Shown here in pieces: positions 10,434-19,950 of a DNA stretch of 64,000 bases. How positions within the stretch are numbered: position 1 is the first letter of the stretch; the number at the start of each line of letters is the position of its first letter. Source of the stretch: Metallosphaera tengchongensis (GTDB lineage: Archaea > Thermoproteota > Thermoprotei_A > Sulfolobales > Sulfolobaceae); contig NZ_CP049074.1 in assembly GCF_013343295.1 (NCBI RefSeq), positions 911,501-975,500 on the forward strand, in the 5' to 3' direction. Position numbers and translations under genes: made by a program. The notes below the pieces were generated by a model. It saw only the letters and a list, made by a program, of their open reading frames with translations, searched no databases and was not told where the DNA came from.

Positions 10434-10760
10434 ATGTCTTCATCTGATGATTATGAAGAAGAAAATGAGATTCAAAGCGCAGGATCAGAGGACGAGAAAA
10501 TCGAAACTGAGGATGAAGAAGACGGGATTCCAGCCTTATCTTTACAAGATATAGAACTCCTCACTAAAAATACAGAGGTGTGGTATAAGCTTATTTCAGG
10601 TAAGATAAGTTTAGAAGAAGCAGAGAAGGAGTTTAATAGCAACTTCTCATCTTACCAGACTAAGCCCGAACGGAGAAAGTCTAGATCTACAAAGTCTAAG
10701 ACCCAAAAGAAAGCTAAAAAGATGAAGAAGAAAAAGGAAGAAGAGGATAGTAATGTTTAG
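10434..10760 (+). CDS. small acidic-basic protein in the pcna1 operon
   Basis: This 108-residue protein was not recognised as a known family. Residues 1-35 are very acidic (runs of Glu and Asp). The middle has a short helical region (LSLQDIELLTKNTEVWYKL...ISLEEAEKEF). The last 35 residues are strongly basic (KSRSTKSKTQKKAKKMKKKK). The ATG at 10434 is preferred over two upstream TTG codons because GAGGTGAT sits five bases before it. The 3' end overlaps pcna1 by eight bases. The charge pattern suggests binding to nucleic acid or to a basic partner. A clamp-associated accessory role is inferred from context only. Confidence 0.75.
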   Translation: MSSSDDYEEENEIQSAGSEDEKIETEDEEDGIPALSLQDIELLTKNTEVWYKLISGKISLEEAEKEFNSNFSSYQTKPERRKSRSTKSKTQKKAKKMKKKKEEEDSNV

Positions 10761-11496
10761 AGCGATTTATAGTAGCTCAAAGGATTTTTACTATATAGTC
10801 TCTGCAATTTCCAGACTCACTGATAAAATGATATTAAATTTTACTGATAGCGGAATTAATAGTAAATACCTTACTGAAGATAAAGTTATGATGGGGGTTG
10901 TGGATATCACACGAGAGGCACTCGACGAATACTCCATAGAGAAACCAATTTCGGTGCAACTAGAACTAGGAGATCTAAAAAAGATACTTTCGAAGATGAA
11001 AGGAAGATCTAGTATAGAAATTTTAGAGACTGAGGGCGGTATAAGAATAATTGTTAGAGATGAAAGGAGTGGAACTAGAAGTAGTTTAAACTTGAAAGCT
11101 GATAAGGGAGAAGTCCAAAACATGAAGGAACCAGGGGTTTCACATAATGTAAACCTTAGTATAGACGGTGAAGTTCTAAGAACCCTTATAGATGAGGGAA
11201 TGCAGATCGGAGAGGAAGCAGAGATTAGGACCAAGGATCAGGCAGTGGAGTTCAACGTTGAGGATGCTGGTAAAAAATATGTAGCCTTACTGAGGCCAGA
11301 AAAGCCACTATCGAGGCTAGAGATAATTAGGGATACTGATTCCAGGTACAGCTTACCTGTTCTGGAAAAAATTACCTCGTCCTTATCTTTCTCTAAGGAA
11401 CTTGAGGTTGCGTTCGGATCAGGAATTCCGCTCAAGGTATCAGCGGTCTTAGAAAAAGGGGCTACACTAAGGTTCTGGGTTGCCCCAAGACTTTGA
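10753..11496 (+). CDS. pcna1: DNA polymerase sliding clamp, PCNA1-type subunit
   Basis: A 247-residue sliding clamp subunit that follows the Sulfolobus PCNA1 sequence: MILNFTDSGINSKYLTEDKVMMG, DLKKILSKMKGR, IIVRDERSGTRSS and the terminal RFWVAPRL. With PCNA2 and PCNA3 it forms the heterotrimeric ring; in Sulfolobus PCNA1 and PCNA2 dimerise first and then recruit PCNA3. The start ATG overlaps the previous stop, preceded by GAGGATA. The 3' end overlaps the convergent amidohydrolase by 35 bases. Confidence 0.95.
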   Translation: MFRAIYSSSKDFYYIVSAISRLTDKMILNFTDSGINSKYLTEDKVMMGVVDITREALDEYSIEKPISVQLELGDLKKILSKMKGRSSIEILETEGGIRIIVRDERSGTRSSLNLKADKGEVQNMKEPGVSHNVNLSIDGEVLRTLIDEGMQIGEEAEIRTKDQAVEFNVEDAGKKYVALLRPEKPLSRLEIIRDTDSRYSLPVLEKITSSLSFSKELEVAFGSGIPLKVSAVLEKGATLRFWVAPRL

Positions 11497-12568
11497 TCAG
11501 ACTTCCCTGTTCTTTAATCAGAGCTGAGTACTTGTTTACAGCCGACTCGAATCTTGAACTTACGTTAAAAATACCTGCAGTGATATACCTTCCCTCTTCT
11601 ATTGGATGTATCCCTTTGAAATTAATTGTTGAAGCCTTAAGAAGGTCTCTAGCCACATCGATACCTGGAGATAACCATCTTGAAATCAGGAGAGCAACCT
11701 CTAACTCTTTCCAGAGGTTATGATCGATCCAGCTCGCATTATCAGTCCCGATAAGAAGGTTCACATGGCTCTTCACCATCTCAGGGATGTTAGGTACTCC
11801 TGAAGAAAACCAAAGATTACTCCTGGGACATACCACCAATGGGATCCCTAGATCGGCTATTGTCCTGATTTCATCGTTACTTAAGTTCGTCCCATGAACT
11901 AGTATATTGGCTCTGAATAAAGATAACGCTAGTTTTAGGTCGTTATATAGATTTTGCCTAAGGTTCTCTGAGATATGAACTGCCCTTATCCGATCATTAA
12001 AGACCTTGGATATTAATTGCAATTCTTCTGGGCTGGCGGAGGAAACGCTACTTAAGCCATAGCCTGGTACTAGCTCTCGTAACTTAATTAGTCGTTCTTC
12101 TGTTACTTCCTCATCTAACCTACCCAAAGGGATGTAATTATTTGGATATTCAGTAAATATCCCTTTGGCTGCCAAAGCGCCAACTAAATCCAATTCCTTG
12201 AAATCTAGAACAATCATAACGCCAACTTCTAGGGATTTCTTGAGGAAGTCTCTGGTCGCTCTTTTCAGTTCATCTATTGATTTATTGATCAGCAACTCGT
12301 ACTTCTTACTATTTGGATCGCCTACTGCCTCTTTGAGGCTTAAGTTAGTCCCAAACTCTGGAATTAGTCCGTCAAAAGTGTGAACGTGAGCGTTTACGAA
12401 ACCTGGGATGAGAATCGAATTGGGGTAAATTTCCCCTTTACTTACCCATCCTTTCCCGATATGTTCTATTTTATCATTTTTTATTTCCAGATGAACCCTG
12501 TTGGCAAGTTCGAGCTCTTGACCTAGTAAGGCGTATTCTACATTTATCACTCTTGTAGTATCTTCCAA
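11462..12568 (-). CDS. metal-dependent amidohydrolase in the riboflavin cluster
   Basis: Amidohydrolase-superfamily enzyme of 368 residues. It has a small beta-sandwich N-terminus and a TIM barrel with the metal motif NAHVHTFD (HxH, near residue 60), then VHISEN and VHGTNLS (His ligands) and the catalytic Asp in GTDNAS. The best-known relatives are chlorohydrolase/deaminase-type proteins (TrzN, guanine deaminase and SAH deaminase group). Its start overlaps gch3 by 22 bases, so it is translated with a GTP cyclohydrolase. A role in processing a formylaminopyrimidine or other pterin- or flavin-like intermediate is a reasonable inference. No deformylase of the creatininase type is present in the window. 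Confidence 0.8.
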   Translation of the reverse strand: MEDTTRVINVEYALLGQELELANRVHLEIKNDKIEHIGKGWVSKGEIYPNSILIPGFVNAHVHTFDGLIPEFGTNLSLKEAVGDPNSKKYELLINKSIDELKRATRDFLKKSLEVGVMIVLDFKELDLVGALAAKGIFTEYPNNYIPLGRLDEEVTEERLIKLRELVPGYGLSSVSSASPEELQLISKVFNDRIRAVHISENLRQNLYNDLKLALSLFRANILVHGTNLSNDEIRTIADLGIPLVVCPRSNLWFSSGVPNIPEMVKSHVNLLIGTDNASWIDHNLWKELEVALLISRWLSPGIDVARDLLKASTINFKGIHPIEEGRYITAGIFNVSSRFESAVNKYSALIKEQGSLIKVLGQPRTLV

Positions 12569-13248
12569 ACTCCTCGCCTTTCCTTCCTTATCTCAGTCAG
12601 AGCCTTAGTGGCTTTCCTTAGGGCGTCCCTAGCATTGACTCCAACTCCAATCCCGACCTTAATCCTTGGATTGTTCTCTACGATAGAAGCTACTTGATCT
12701 ATCTCCTCCTCGCTAAGAAAAGCCACAATATTGTCTCCGCCCATATATTGAGCTACTCCTCCTAGATGATATGTAGTGGAGAGAATATCCATGTAGAACT
12801 TTTGCGCCTCGACAAAAGAATCGTATACATTGGTTCTAAATGTTAGATCTGTGAAACCGTTAAGGTCGAAGTGAGCTACGACTACATTTGAGTCAGGATA
12901 TGAATCTAGTCTGAACTGCCCAGGATCCAGATTTTTAACGCATTTATAGCCCTCTTCTTGTGCCTTTTGAGGGTTCTTACCATACCCTAAACAAGCCCTA
13001 ACAGCCACAGGAGAAAGTCTGGAGCTGTACCTCAAAAGGTTCATGAGGCTCGACTTCCTCAGTCCATCAGAAGGTATTAGCAAAAGATCATATCGCATGG
13101 GAAGGAGTATTCCTCCTATTTGCGAACTTCTCTCAAGAAGTTTAGACACTAACGAGTGTTGGCTTAGTTGGATCTTCCATTCCCTATCATTTCCAAGAAT
13201 CTCTGTCCATTCTCTATAGTTGTATAGCTCCAACACCAACATCTTCAC
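12547..13248 (-). CDS. gch3: GTP cyclohydrolase III
   Basis: Archaeal enzyme that opens the GTP ring to give 2-amino-5-formylamino-6-ribosylaminopyrimidinone phosphate, the first step of archaeal riboflavin and F420 precursor synthesis. The 233 residues contain the two cyclase-like halves of the family. Key motifs are [12 protein letters not shown] and [11 protein letters not shown], which carry metal-binding acidic residues, and [19 protein letters not shown] near the end. The start overlaps the ribH stop by four bases. It is upstream of the amidohydrolase and downstream of ribH. Confidence 0.93.
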   Translation of the reverse strand: MKMLVLELYNYREWTEILGNDREWKIQLSQHSLVSKLLERSSQIGGILLPMRYDLLLIPSDGLRKSSLMNLLRYSSRLSPVAVRACLGYGKNPQKAQEEGYKCVKNLDPGQFRLDSYPDSNVVVAHFDLNGFTDLTFRTNVYDSFVEAQKFYMDILSTTYHLGGVAQYMGGDNIVAFLSEEEIDQVASIVENNPRIKVGIGVGVNARDALRKATKALTEIRKERRGVWKILQE

Positions 13249-13709
13249 TCGATAGTCACCTGCGACTCTCCCTTTTCCCTGTTCACCCTTATCCTCCTCA
13301 CCATCTTTACTGCAGACTCAACCGCCCTAGTCGAATACTCCTCGATCCTCTCTACTGCCTGCTCGTGGGTTGCACCAGGACCTATTATCCCTAGGGAAAC
13401 CGGTTTAGAATACTCCAGGGACAGATCCGAGACCAGTCTAGCAACCTGATTTCCTATCACTTCATCATGCTTTGTCTCCCCCTTAATTATGGCCCCAAGG
13501 GTGATGACGCAGTCTATATCGTTTCTTGAAAGTAATTCCTTAACTGCTAGAGGTATTTCAAAGGTTCCTGGCACCTTGAAAACCGCCTTTACCTCGGCTC
13601 CGAGGAACTTGGCGTGGGCTGTCGCCCTGTTGAGCATTAAATGAGTTATATCGTAGTTAAATTCGGCAACAACTATACCTATTCTAACCAATTGGTCCTG
13701 CATTTTCAT
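13245..13709 (-). CDS. ribH: 6,7-dimethyl-8-ribityllumazine synthase
   Basis: Condenses the pyrimidine with dihydroxybutanone phosphate to form lumazine. The protein is about 154 residues from the chosen ATG at 13709, which has GGGG just upstream. Typical elements are [13 protein letters not shown] at the N-terminus, [30 protein letters not shown] (with the catalytic His) and [12 protein letters not shown]. An upstream in-frame start at 13760 would add 17 poorly conserved residues that overlap ribC further. It probably assembles as the icosahedral or pentameric form common to the family. Confidence 0.94.
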   Translation of the reverse strand: MKMQDQLVRIGIVVAEFNYDITHLMLNRATAHAKFLGAEVKAVFKVPGTFEIPLAVKELLSRNDIDCVITLGAIIKGETKHDEVIGNQVARLVSDLSLEYSKPVSLGIIGPGATHEQAVERIEEYSTRAVESAVKMVRRIRVNREKGESQVTIE

Positions 13710-14151
13710 ACCCCTGCCTAAGGCCTTTTCCAGCTTGTGCGGTAAGAGAATTTGGCCCATCCCTTACTAACTTGACGAGGTTTAGTGAATGTTTCCTTGC
13801 CCTATCCTCTGCAATCTTGACTAAACTCTCCTCATCCTCCGCTTCATCTTCATGAACTGTGACGTCAATTACATGCTTAGACGTTAGTATCTGAACGGTG
13901 ATCAAACCTATACTTGTTGCCAAATAGCTATATTTATCCAACTGTGACTTCCCCACCCATCCTAACGTAATCACGCCGTTGCAACCAGCTTCTATAAGCC
14001 TCTTGGCTGCCACAGGCAAATCCTTAATTCCTGGTACGGTATACCTCATTATCTTAGCGTCCCGGTCTTCAGCTCGAATTGTTCTTACGGCTATCTCACC
14101 CATATTGATCCTCGAAAAAGTAGTGTCAACCACTCCGTATACCCTTTCCAT
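13684..14151 (-). CDS. ribC: archaeal-type riboflavin synthase
   Basis: Dismutates two lumazines to riboflavin plus pyrimidine. At 155 residues it is the archaeal form, which is related to lumazine synthase and not to bacterial RibE. Features are [15 protein letters not shown] at the start, [34 protein letters not shown] and [21 protein letters not shown]. It shares one base with ribB upstream and overlaps ribH downstream, so it is translated within the same operon. Confidence 0.94.
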   Translation of the reverse strand: MERVYGVVDTTFSRINMGEIAVRTIRAEDRDAKIMRYTVPGIKDLPVAAKRLIEAGCNGVITLGWVGKSQLDKYSYLATSIGLITVQILTSKHVIDVTVHEDEAEDEESLVKIAEDRARKHSLNLVKLVRDGPNSLTAQAGKGLRQGYENAGPIG

Positions 14152-14816
14152 CAGGAACTCACCTCCTTCAGAATCTCCTTTCCCTCAATAAAAATGAACC
14201 CTCTGTACTTCGCAAAGTCCATGACTTTATCCTTCTTCATACTTATTCCCTCATCTAACATCTCTGCAAATACGACACTCCTCTCTAGCCCAAGTAGATT
14301 CATCAATTCTACTGTTAACTCAGTGTGTCCTTTCCTTCTTCCTATCCCTCTAGAAATCAGGAGAGGAACGTGTCCTGGCGAATAGAACTCCTGATAGAAT
14401 CTCTCCCTGAAATCGCTCCCTTTTTCATTAAGGCCTGTTATTATCTCATGTAAGGACTGGACTGTTAGTGCCCTGTCTCTGTCCGAAATTCCAGTAGTAG
14501 TTTTTACGTGATTAATCCAAAGGGAAAATGCAGGTTCGTCGTTGTATACAGGTTTTTTTACTAGTCTATCCAGTCCTTTTATTGATCTTAAAATTTCGAC
14601 CTGAAACGGCAGACCTAGGCTCTCTGCTTCTTTCATGCCTGTAGCATAGCAAATTAGACCACCTGCAACTGACCTGAGGGTTCTTATACTCTTCCAGCTC
14701 ACAGCTCCACCGTAAAAGACCATATCTACCTCCTCTTCCCTACCATCAAAGTCGTACACTAGAATGGGAAGACCGGATTCCAACTCCTTCTTTAAAACTG
14801 ATCGATTCAACATCAT
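14151..14816 (-). CDS. ribB: 3,4-dihydroxy-2-butanone 4-phosphate synthase
   Basis: Makes the four-carbon precursor of lumazine from ribulose 5-phosphate. The 221-residue protein has the expected motifs: LVYDFDGREEEVDMVF (acidic, metal-binding), TTGISDRDRALTV, SPGHVPLLISRG and the Glu-rich HTELTVELMNLLGL. It lacks any fused GTP cyclohydrolase II, which fits the use of GTP cyclohydrolase III in the same operon. It is the first gene of the riboflavin cluster; the upstream 36 bases to the next gene are AT-rich. Confidence 0.94.
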   Translation of the reverse strand: MMLNRSVLKKELESGLPILVYDFDGREEEVDMVFYGGAVSWKSIRTLRSVAGGLICYATGMKEAESLGLPFQVEILRSIKGLDRLVKKPVYNDEPAFSLWINHVKTTTGISDRDRALTVQSLHEIITGLNEKGSDFRERFYQEFYSPGHVPLLISRGIGRRKGHTELTVELMNLLGLERSVVFAEMLDEGISMKKDKVMDFAKYRGFIFIEGKEILKEVSS

Positions 14817-14851
14817 GTCTAAGAGTTCACTATGGTATAAAAGCGTATATA

Positions 14852-15334
14852 CTAATGTCTTTTAATAAGAGATATCACAAAGGATATTGTAATACTAATA
14901 ATTATATAAATAATATAATATAAATAATTATATAAATCGCTTCCATTAGCACCTGGAGTTCTTTGATGAAAGGAAAGATTGGAATAACTGGTACTATCAA
15001 AATATATGGTTGAGACGATATTAACAGTTATATTTGAAGAATTCATTATGATTTTAATTAAATATGTAGAATTAGAACTAAAGTCAAATATTGGCACAAG
15101 AACACTGGTAGAATTAAGTCTCTCATAACTAACGTTCCCACTAACGTTAATTATGTTCGTTGATGTTACCAGCAATACTCCATCTGAAAGGTTTAGAGCC
15201 TTAACCTGAGCTTTGGGGGTCACTATGAGGTTCACCTCAACAACCTGGTTTAGAGAATTGAAGTGGTAAGTGTAAACTTGAGACGTTGACGCAAAGAGGA
15301 GCATTAGAGTTAAGAATAAGGTTGATAGATGCAT
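14852..15334 (-). CDS. predicted secreted, membrane-tethered protein
   Basis: No family was recognised. The 160 residues begin with a signal-peptide-like stretch (LSTLFLTLMLLFASTSQVYT). The outer domain is rich in Asn and Ser with several N-glycosylation sequons (NLS, NVS, NST, NSS, NIT), and the chain ends with a membrane helix (YIIYIIISITISFVISLI) and a basic tail. This is the usual look of a type I exported protein in Sulfolobales, with the domain outside the cell. It is divergent from the membrane protein at 15378, with 43 bases between the starts. Confidence 0.65.
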   Translation of the reverse strand: MHLSTLFLTLMLLFASTSQVYTYHFNSLNQVVEVNLIVTPKAQVKALNLSDGVLLVTSTNIINVSGNVSYERLNSTSVLVPIFDFSSNSTYLIKIIMNSSNITVNIVSTIYFDSTSYSNLSFHQRTPGANGSDLYNYLYYIIYIIISITISFVISLIKRH

Positions 15335-15377
15335 TGTTATATAAGTATTTAAGTTACACCGTTATATACACTATAGC

Positions 15378-16130
15378 ATGTCGTCAGCGACTCCTAATCC
15401 TTATAACTGGAAATTTGCACTGATTAGTCAAACATATCTTGTAGTAATATCGATTGTTTTGGGATTCTATCCAAAATACTTCTTAATTGCATTCATAACT
15501 TACTTTATTGTAATGATGGGAATTACGTTTTCGATGACTTATAAGTCAAATCCCATGTTAAGGGACAGGAAATTAATGGTCGAGGTTGCTAACTCTAACA
15601 CACTTTATGAAGAAAAGAATGCAAATGATCTAATTACAAAGGACGAAGATTATCAGAGAGAGTACATGCAATTTGCTAAGAAAAACATGACTATGCTTTT
15701 CTCATATCTAATATACATAGTGGTGCTCTTCTTCGTTTACGGCTACATCTCAAAGTTTGCTTCCGCCCAGACAGATCCTTACTACAGACTAGGTGTGTAT
15801 CTGGTATACTTTGAGATAATATATCTTTTCGGATTTTTTGTCTATAGAAGGCTATTTAAACCCAGTATGATGTCAACTATGGCGCCCTTGAGTTACAAGG
15901 TAACTGAGAAAGGGATCATTGGGTCTGGTGGTATGTCGGTATTCCTTCATGCTAAACATCTGCTTAACTCTAACTTAATAGTAAATAAGGAAAAGAGATA
16001 TGTTGAGATAGACTCAGTAGAAGCTAAATATCCATACAAGATAAGGTTGTACGCTAAGGACTTAGATAAACTCTTAGATATGCTAGAGAGAGTTAAGAGG
16101 CTTGAATTAAAAAGACAATCTTCTTCTTAA
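15378..16130 (+). CDS. multi-spanning membrane protein, possibly DUF2208
   Basis: A 250-residue protein with four predicted membrane helices in two pairs: about residues 12-30 and 33-52, then 105-125 and 140-158. An acidic loop lies between the pairs. A soluble C-terminal domain of about 90 residues follows, rich in Lys and Arg and ending in a coiled helix (LDKLLDMLERVKRLELKRQ). It resembles the crenarchaeal DUF2208 membrane proteins, a recognition I hold loosely. The function is unknown. It converges on cbiA and overlaps its 3' end by 24 bases. Confidence 0.65.
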   Translation: MSSATPNPYNWKFALISQTYLVVISIVLGFYPKYFLIAFITYFIVMMGITFSMTYKSNPMLRDRKLMVEVANSNTLYEEKNANDLITKDEDYQREYMQFAKKNMTMLFSYLIYIVVLFFVYGYISKFASAQTDPYYRLGVYLVYFEIIYLFGFFVYRRLFKPSMMSTMAPLSYKVTEKGIIGSGGMSVFLHAKHLLNSNLIVNKEKRYVEIDSVEAKYPYKIRLYAKDLDKLLDMLERVKRLELKRQSSS

Positions 16131-17426
16131 TCTGGAAAAGTGAAGGTGAAGATAAGAAGCCAAGGTATCATTTACTTTTATACCATCATATCCGTTCTCT
16201 ATACCGTTTCCGTTCCTATACTTGAAAACGAATCTTTTTTCGTTCACATATTCTGGAAGTGACACATGAAACTCATGGCCATTAATAGTGTCCCCTCTAC
16301 GGGATATGAATGAGTCTTCTATGGTATCAGCTATTCTATAACCTAAAGTGAGTCTGCCTTGAAAAGTTATTCCAACATCCAGTAGGTTAGCTAATTGATA
16401 TTTTCTGCCGTTATATTCTAGATATCTAGAAAGGTACATTAGGCCCCCACATTCTGCGAGAACCTTTTTCCCATCATTTGCAGCTTGTTTTATCCATTTT
16501 GCTGTCGAGAAGGACTTTGATAACTCCTCGGCGTATAGCTCAGGATAACCCCCGCCCAGATAGATAAGATCTGCGTTCTCAACCTTCTCGTTAAGAATGG
16601 GGCTGAAAAATTTTAACTCGAATTTCTCCCCTAATATATCTAGATTCTCCTGATAGTAGAACGAGAATGCTGAATCATAGGCCACAGCTGCTATCCTTCT
16701 GCTTCCTCCCCTTCCGATAGGATTGGTGGGCTCTGCATGTTGGAAATCGGTTTTGATCGGTGATGCTTGGGAAGCTATTTCCATTAGTAAATCCATGTCA
16801 ATGTTAGTCTCTACATATTTGGATACGAGATTTATAGCTTCTTTAGCCTTGTCATACGTTTCCACTGTGAAAAGCCCTAAATGTCTTGATGGGATCTCCT
16901 GACTTAACTTAGGGATGTAACCTAGAGCTTTCACATCACGGAGTTTGTCCTTACAGTACAAATAATGCTTCTCTGAACCTATTTTGTTAAAGATTACGCC
17001 CTTCACATCAGCGTTTCCAAATTGCTTAAGCCCATAAATTACCGCCGCCGCTGTGGAGCCCATGGCTGAACAATCGATGACTAAGACTATCGGCGTTCCA
17101 GTAACTCTCGCCACTTCGTAAGTGCTATATTCGATGCCGTGGCCGTCATACAGCCCCATTACTCCTTCTATAACGGAAATATCGTAGCCTCTAGAATATC
17201 GAGCTAAAGACTCCCTAACTCCATCCTCACCCATCATGAATAGATCTAAATTTATGGAAGGTTGACCTGTGGCTATCTTATGATATCCGCCATCTATGTA
17301 ATCTGGACCTACCTTAAAACCCCTAACCTTAAATCGCTTCGATAGAGCCATCATTATACCAGAGGAGATTAAGGTCTTTCCCGAATTACTTCGATCAGAA
17401 GAAATGATTACCCTAGGTTGAATCAT
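16107..17426 (-). CDS. cbiA: cobyrinate a,c-diamide synthase
   Basis: ATP-dependent glutamine amidotransferase of cobalamin synthesis, amidating the a and c carboxylates of cobyrinic acid. The N-terminal dethiobiotin-synthetase-like domain has the P-loop ISSDRSNSGKTLIS, GPDYIDGGYH and VIEGVMGLYDG. The C-terminal class I glutaminase domain has YLGGGYPELY and the nucleophile Cys in LAECGGLMYL, with a late His (LASYLHLHFSR). The length of 439 residues is normal. No other cobalamin gene lies nearby; tRNA-Ser follows upstream. Confidence 0.93.
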   Translation of the reverse strand: MIQPRVIISSDRSNSGKTLISSGIMMALSKRFKVRGFKVGPDYIDGGYHKIATGQPSINLDLFMMGEDGVRESLARYSRGYDISVIEGVMGLYDGHGIEYSTYEVARVTGTPIVLVIDCSAMGSTAAAVIYGLKQFGNADVKGVIFNKIGSEKHYLYCKDKLRDVKALGYIPKLSQEIPSRHLGLFTVETYDKAKEAINLVSKYVETNIDMDLLMEIASQASPIKTDFQHAEPTNPIGRGGSRRIAAVAYDSAFSFYYQENLDILGEKFELKFFSPILNEKVENADLIYLGGGYPELYAEELSKSFSTAKWIKQAANDGKKVLAECGGLMYLSRYLEYNGRKYQLANLLDVGITFQGRLTLGYRIADTIEDSFISRRGDTINGHEFHVSLPEYVNEKRFVFKYRNGNGIENGYDGIKVNDTLASYLHLHFSRLRRRLSF

Positions 17427-17464
17427 ACAAAATTAGTCATAAAACAAGAGTATAAAACTTAAAC

Positions 17465-17562
17465 GCGCCGGGGGCGGGATTTGAACCCGCGCAGGGTTGA
17501 CCCCCACTGGCTAACCAGGAGATCACTCCAGGCCAGCCCCTTGGTCCGCTCGGGCACCCCGG
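17465..17562 (-). tRNA. tRNA-Ser(GGA) with 13-nt intron
   Basis: Same framework as the tRNA-Ser at 3987-4083: acceptor GCCGGGG / CCCCGGC, discriminator G, long variable arm, anticodon stem CTGGC / GCCAG. The 20-nt loop contains a 13-nt intron (TGATCTCCTGGTT) after position 37, leaving anticodon GGA. The bulge-helix-bulge has bulges AGT and TTA and a CTGG/CTGG central helix with two wobble pairs. It lies 27 bases downstream of rps10 and may be part of that transcript. Confidence 0.93.
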
Positions 17563-17589
17563 CACAGTTCAAAAGAAAAATCTAAAAAA

Positions 17590-17898
17590 TTAGATCAGTT
17601 GTATTTCGATATATACGTCTTCCGGAACCTTTACTCTCATTAATTGGCGCATTACTCTCTCGTCGGCTGATATGTCTATTATCCTCTTATGGATAGACAT
17701 TTCCCACTTCTCCCATTTCTTTCTTCCCTCACCATGTGGCAACCTCATCACAGGGACTTCCATTCTCCTGGTGGGTAGGGGTATGGGTCCTCTCATATTC
17801 ACTCCAGTCTTGTCCACTATAGCCTTTATTTGATTAACGACGTAGTTCAGATTCTTGACGTCGGTACTCCACAGCCGAATTCTAGCTTTATTTGGCAT
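17590..17898 (-). CDS. rps10: 30S ribosomal protein S10
   Basis: A 102-residue S10 protein with the family segments [40 protein letters not shown] and [16 protein letters not shown]. It closes the elongation-factor operon, 18 bases after tuf, the usual archaeal order rps7-tuf-rps10. tRNA-Ser(GGA) follows. Confidence 0.96.
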   Translation of the reverse strand: MPNKARIRLWSTDVKNLNYVVNQIKAIVDKTGVNMRGPIPLPTRRMEVPVMRLPHGEGRKKWEKWEMSIHKRIIDISADERVMRQLMRVKVPEDVYIEIQLI

Positions 17899-17916
17899 TA
17901 AGCTGCACCGCGCTTA

Positions 17917-19224
17917 TCACTTGATCTCAATCTTGGAGGGCTTCACGTCGTTTATTACTCCTACACCCACGGTTTTACCCATATCTCGCATTGCAAATCT
18001 TCCTAATGCCGGGAATTCGCTAAACTTCTCCGCGCACAGCGGCTTTATGGGTTTAAACTTAACTATAGCTGACTCGCCCTGTTTGATAAACTGTGGGTTC
18101 TTCTCGGCCTCTTTTCCTGTCTTTGGATCTAACCTAGATACTATTTCTGAAACTCTACAAGCAATACTTGCAGTGTGGATGTGAACGACTGGAGTATACC
18201 CAACTGCCAATGCAGTGGGATGCCATACAACTATAACCCTCGCCGTAAATTCGTCGGCAACAGTGGGTGGGTTAGTAGCATGTCCTACAACATCTCCCCT
18301 CTTGACATCCTTCTTGTCAATACCCCTCACGTTAAATCCGATATTGTCTCCAGGTTCCGCCTTCTCTAGCTTAGTGTGATGAGTCTCTATGGATCTGACC
18401 TCCGCGGATTTTCCTGCAGGCATAAACACTATCTTATCCCCAACTTTCATTACTCCGCTTTCTACTCTACCTACTGGTACTGTACCGACACCAGATATGG
18501 AGTAAACTTCCTGAATTGGTAGTCTTAAAGGTTTGTCCACTGGCTTTGGAGGGATCTCAAGCATGTCCAGAGCCTCCTCTAAGGTAGGGCCGTTGTACCA
18601 CTTCATGTTTTCCGATCTTTTGGTGACATTTTCACCAGTTATAGATACTATAGGTATAAACTTCACTTTACTCATATCGAATCCAAAGGATTTCATGAAC
18701 TTCTCTACTGTTTCCTTTATTTCGTTGTACCTCTTCTGGTCGTACGCAGGATCAGTCGCATCCATCTTAGTTATGGCTACGATAACTTGGTTAAGGCCCA
18801 TGGTTTTCGCAAGTATAATGTGTTCCCTTGTCTGTCCCTCGAGACTCATACCAGACTCGAATTCACCTTTCCTAGCTGATACTGCAAGTATAGCCGCATC
18901 AGCCTGGCTTGCACCAGTTATCATGTTCTTTACGAAGTCTCTGTGACCGGGAGCGTCTATTATAGTAAAGAAGTACTTCTTAGTCTCAAATTTCATAAAA
19001 GTAAGATTTATTGTTACACCTCTTTCTCTCTCTTCCTTTAACCTGTCTAGAAGGAAAGCGTATTTCTCTGATTCCTTACCAAGCTTCTTCGCGGCTTCCT
19101 CAGCTTCCTTTATTGTTTTTTCATCTAGGAAACCTCTATCCATCAACAGCCTTCCCACGAGCGTACTTTTTCCGTGATCTACGTGACCTATTACTATCAA
19201 ATTCAAATGTGGCTTTTGAGACAT
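17917..19224 (-). CDS. tuf: translation elongation factor 1-alpha
   Basis: GTPase that delivers aminoacyl-tRNA to the ribosome; 435 residues as in other Crenarchaeota. GTP-binding motifs are GHVDHGKST (G1), the switch region with [17 protein letters not shown] (G3), TKMDA (G4) and a late SIT box. The archaeal/eukaryotic insert [27 protein letters not shown] is present, and domains 2 and 3 follow ([15 protein letters not shown]). It sits between rps7 (54 bases upstream) and rps10. Confidence 0.97.
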   Translation of the reverse strand: MSQKPHLNLIVIGHVDHGKSTLVGRLLMDRGFLDEKTIKEAEEAAKKLGKESEKYAFLLDRLKEERERGVTINLTFMKFETKKYFFTIIDAPGHRDFVKNMITGASQADAAILAVSARKGEFESGMSLEGQTREHIILAKTMGLNQVIVAITKMDATDPAYDQKRYNEIKETVEKFMKSFGFDMSKVKFIPIVSITGENVTKRSENMKWYNGPTLEEALDMLEIPPKPVDKPLRLPIQEVYSISGVGTVPVGRVESGVMKVGDKIVFMPAGKSAEVRSIETHHTKLEKAEPGDNIGFNVRGIDKKDVKRGDVVGHATNPPTVADEFTARVIVVWHPTALAVGYTPVVHIHTASIACRVSEIVSRLDPKTGKEAEKNPQFIKQGESAIVKFKPIKPLCAEKFSEFPALGRFAMRDMGKTVGVGVINDVKPSKIEIK

Positions 19225-19278
19225 CTAGCTCAACTCCTACCGACTTTAAAGACACTCAGTTAATAAAAGTTTAGCTAT

Positions 19279-19875
19279 TTATCTAGAGCTCAAGGCTATT
19301 CTTTCTGTCTCCTCTTTCTTCCTTATGGCGAAACTTCTAGAGTCACCGCTTGCGGCTGCTATTAACTCGTCAGCTAGAGCTTCCTCAATGGGCTTAGGAT
19401 TATTAAAGGACGAGGCCCTAGCACCATCAACTAGGTTTCTAAGGACTATATCGACTCTTCTTTGAGGAGAGACGTCCACAGCTACATAGTATACTATACC
19501 ACCATACATAATTCTAGTCACCTCTTCTCTAGGCGCAGAGTTCTCTATAGCCCTGACTAGAATTTGCAAGGGATTTTGCCCTGTCCTAGCTTGGACTAGC
19601 TCAAAGGTTGCCTTTACTATGTTATAAGCAAGTATCTTTTTCCCCTTATTCTTTCCTGGTCTCATCAACTCATTGATTAGACGTTCCACAACGGACACTC
19701 TAGCCTTTCCGAACCTTCTGTGTTCATGCCTACCACCTGAGTGAGGTAGATAGACTGGAACCAGAGATATGTACTTTTTCAGACTTGGATCCCTGATTTC
19801 CACTTTAGTATCCCACTTACCAAATATCTTTAGGTCCAGGTTCGATAATTCGTAACTATCCATATCCACACTCAC
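19279..19875 (-). CDS. rps7: 30S ribosomal protein S7
   Basis: A 198-residue archaeal S7 protein, nucleating the 3' domain of 16S rRNA. Motifs are [63 protein letters not shown] and [15 protein letters not shown]. In many archaea it directly follows rps12; here a gene on the opposite strand lies between the two, so it needs its own promoter, probably in the 75 bases upstream. Confidence 0.96.
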   Translation of the reverse strand: MSVDMDSYELSNLDLKIFGKWDTKVEIRDPSLKKYISLVPVYLPHSGGRHEHRRFGKARVSVVERLINELMRPGKNKGKKILAYNIVKATFELVQARTGQNPLQILVRAIENSAPREEVTRIMYGGIVYYVAVDVSPQRRVDIVLRNLVDGARASSFNNPKPIEEALADELIAAASGDSRSFAIRKKEETERIALSSR

Positions 19876-19950
19876 CGCTATTAGGATTTAACGGATTAAA
19901 TATCTATTCATGAAGGGTTTAATAGCCTTGATGAAATAATTTAGTATATA

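Noticed and set aside
18533-18946. 137-codon plus-strand frame over tuf
   Set aside because: Antisense to a highly conserved gene, hydrophobic by codon mirror, no independent evidence.
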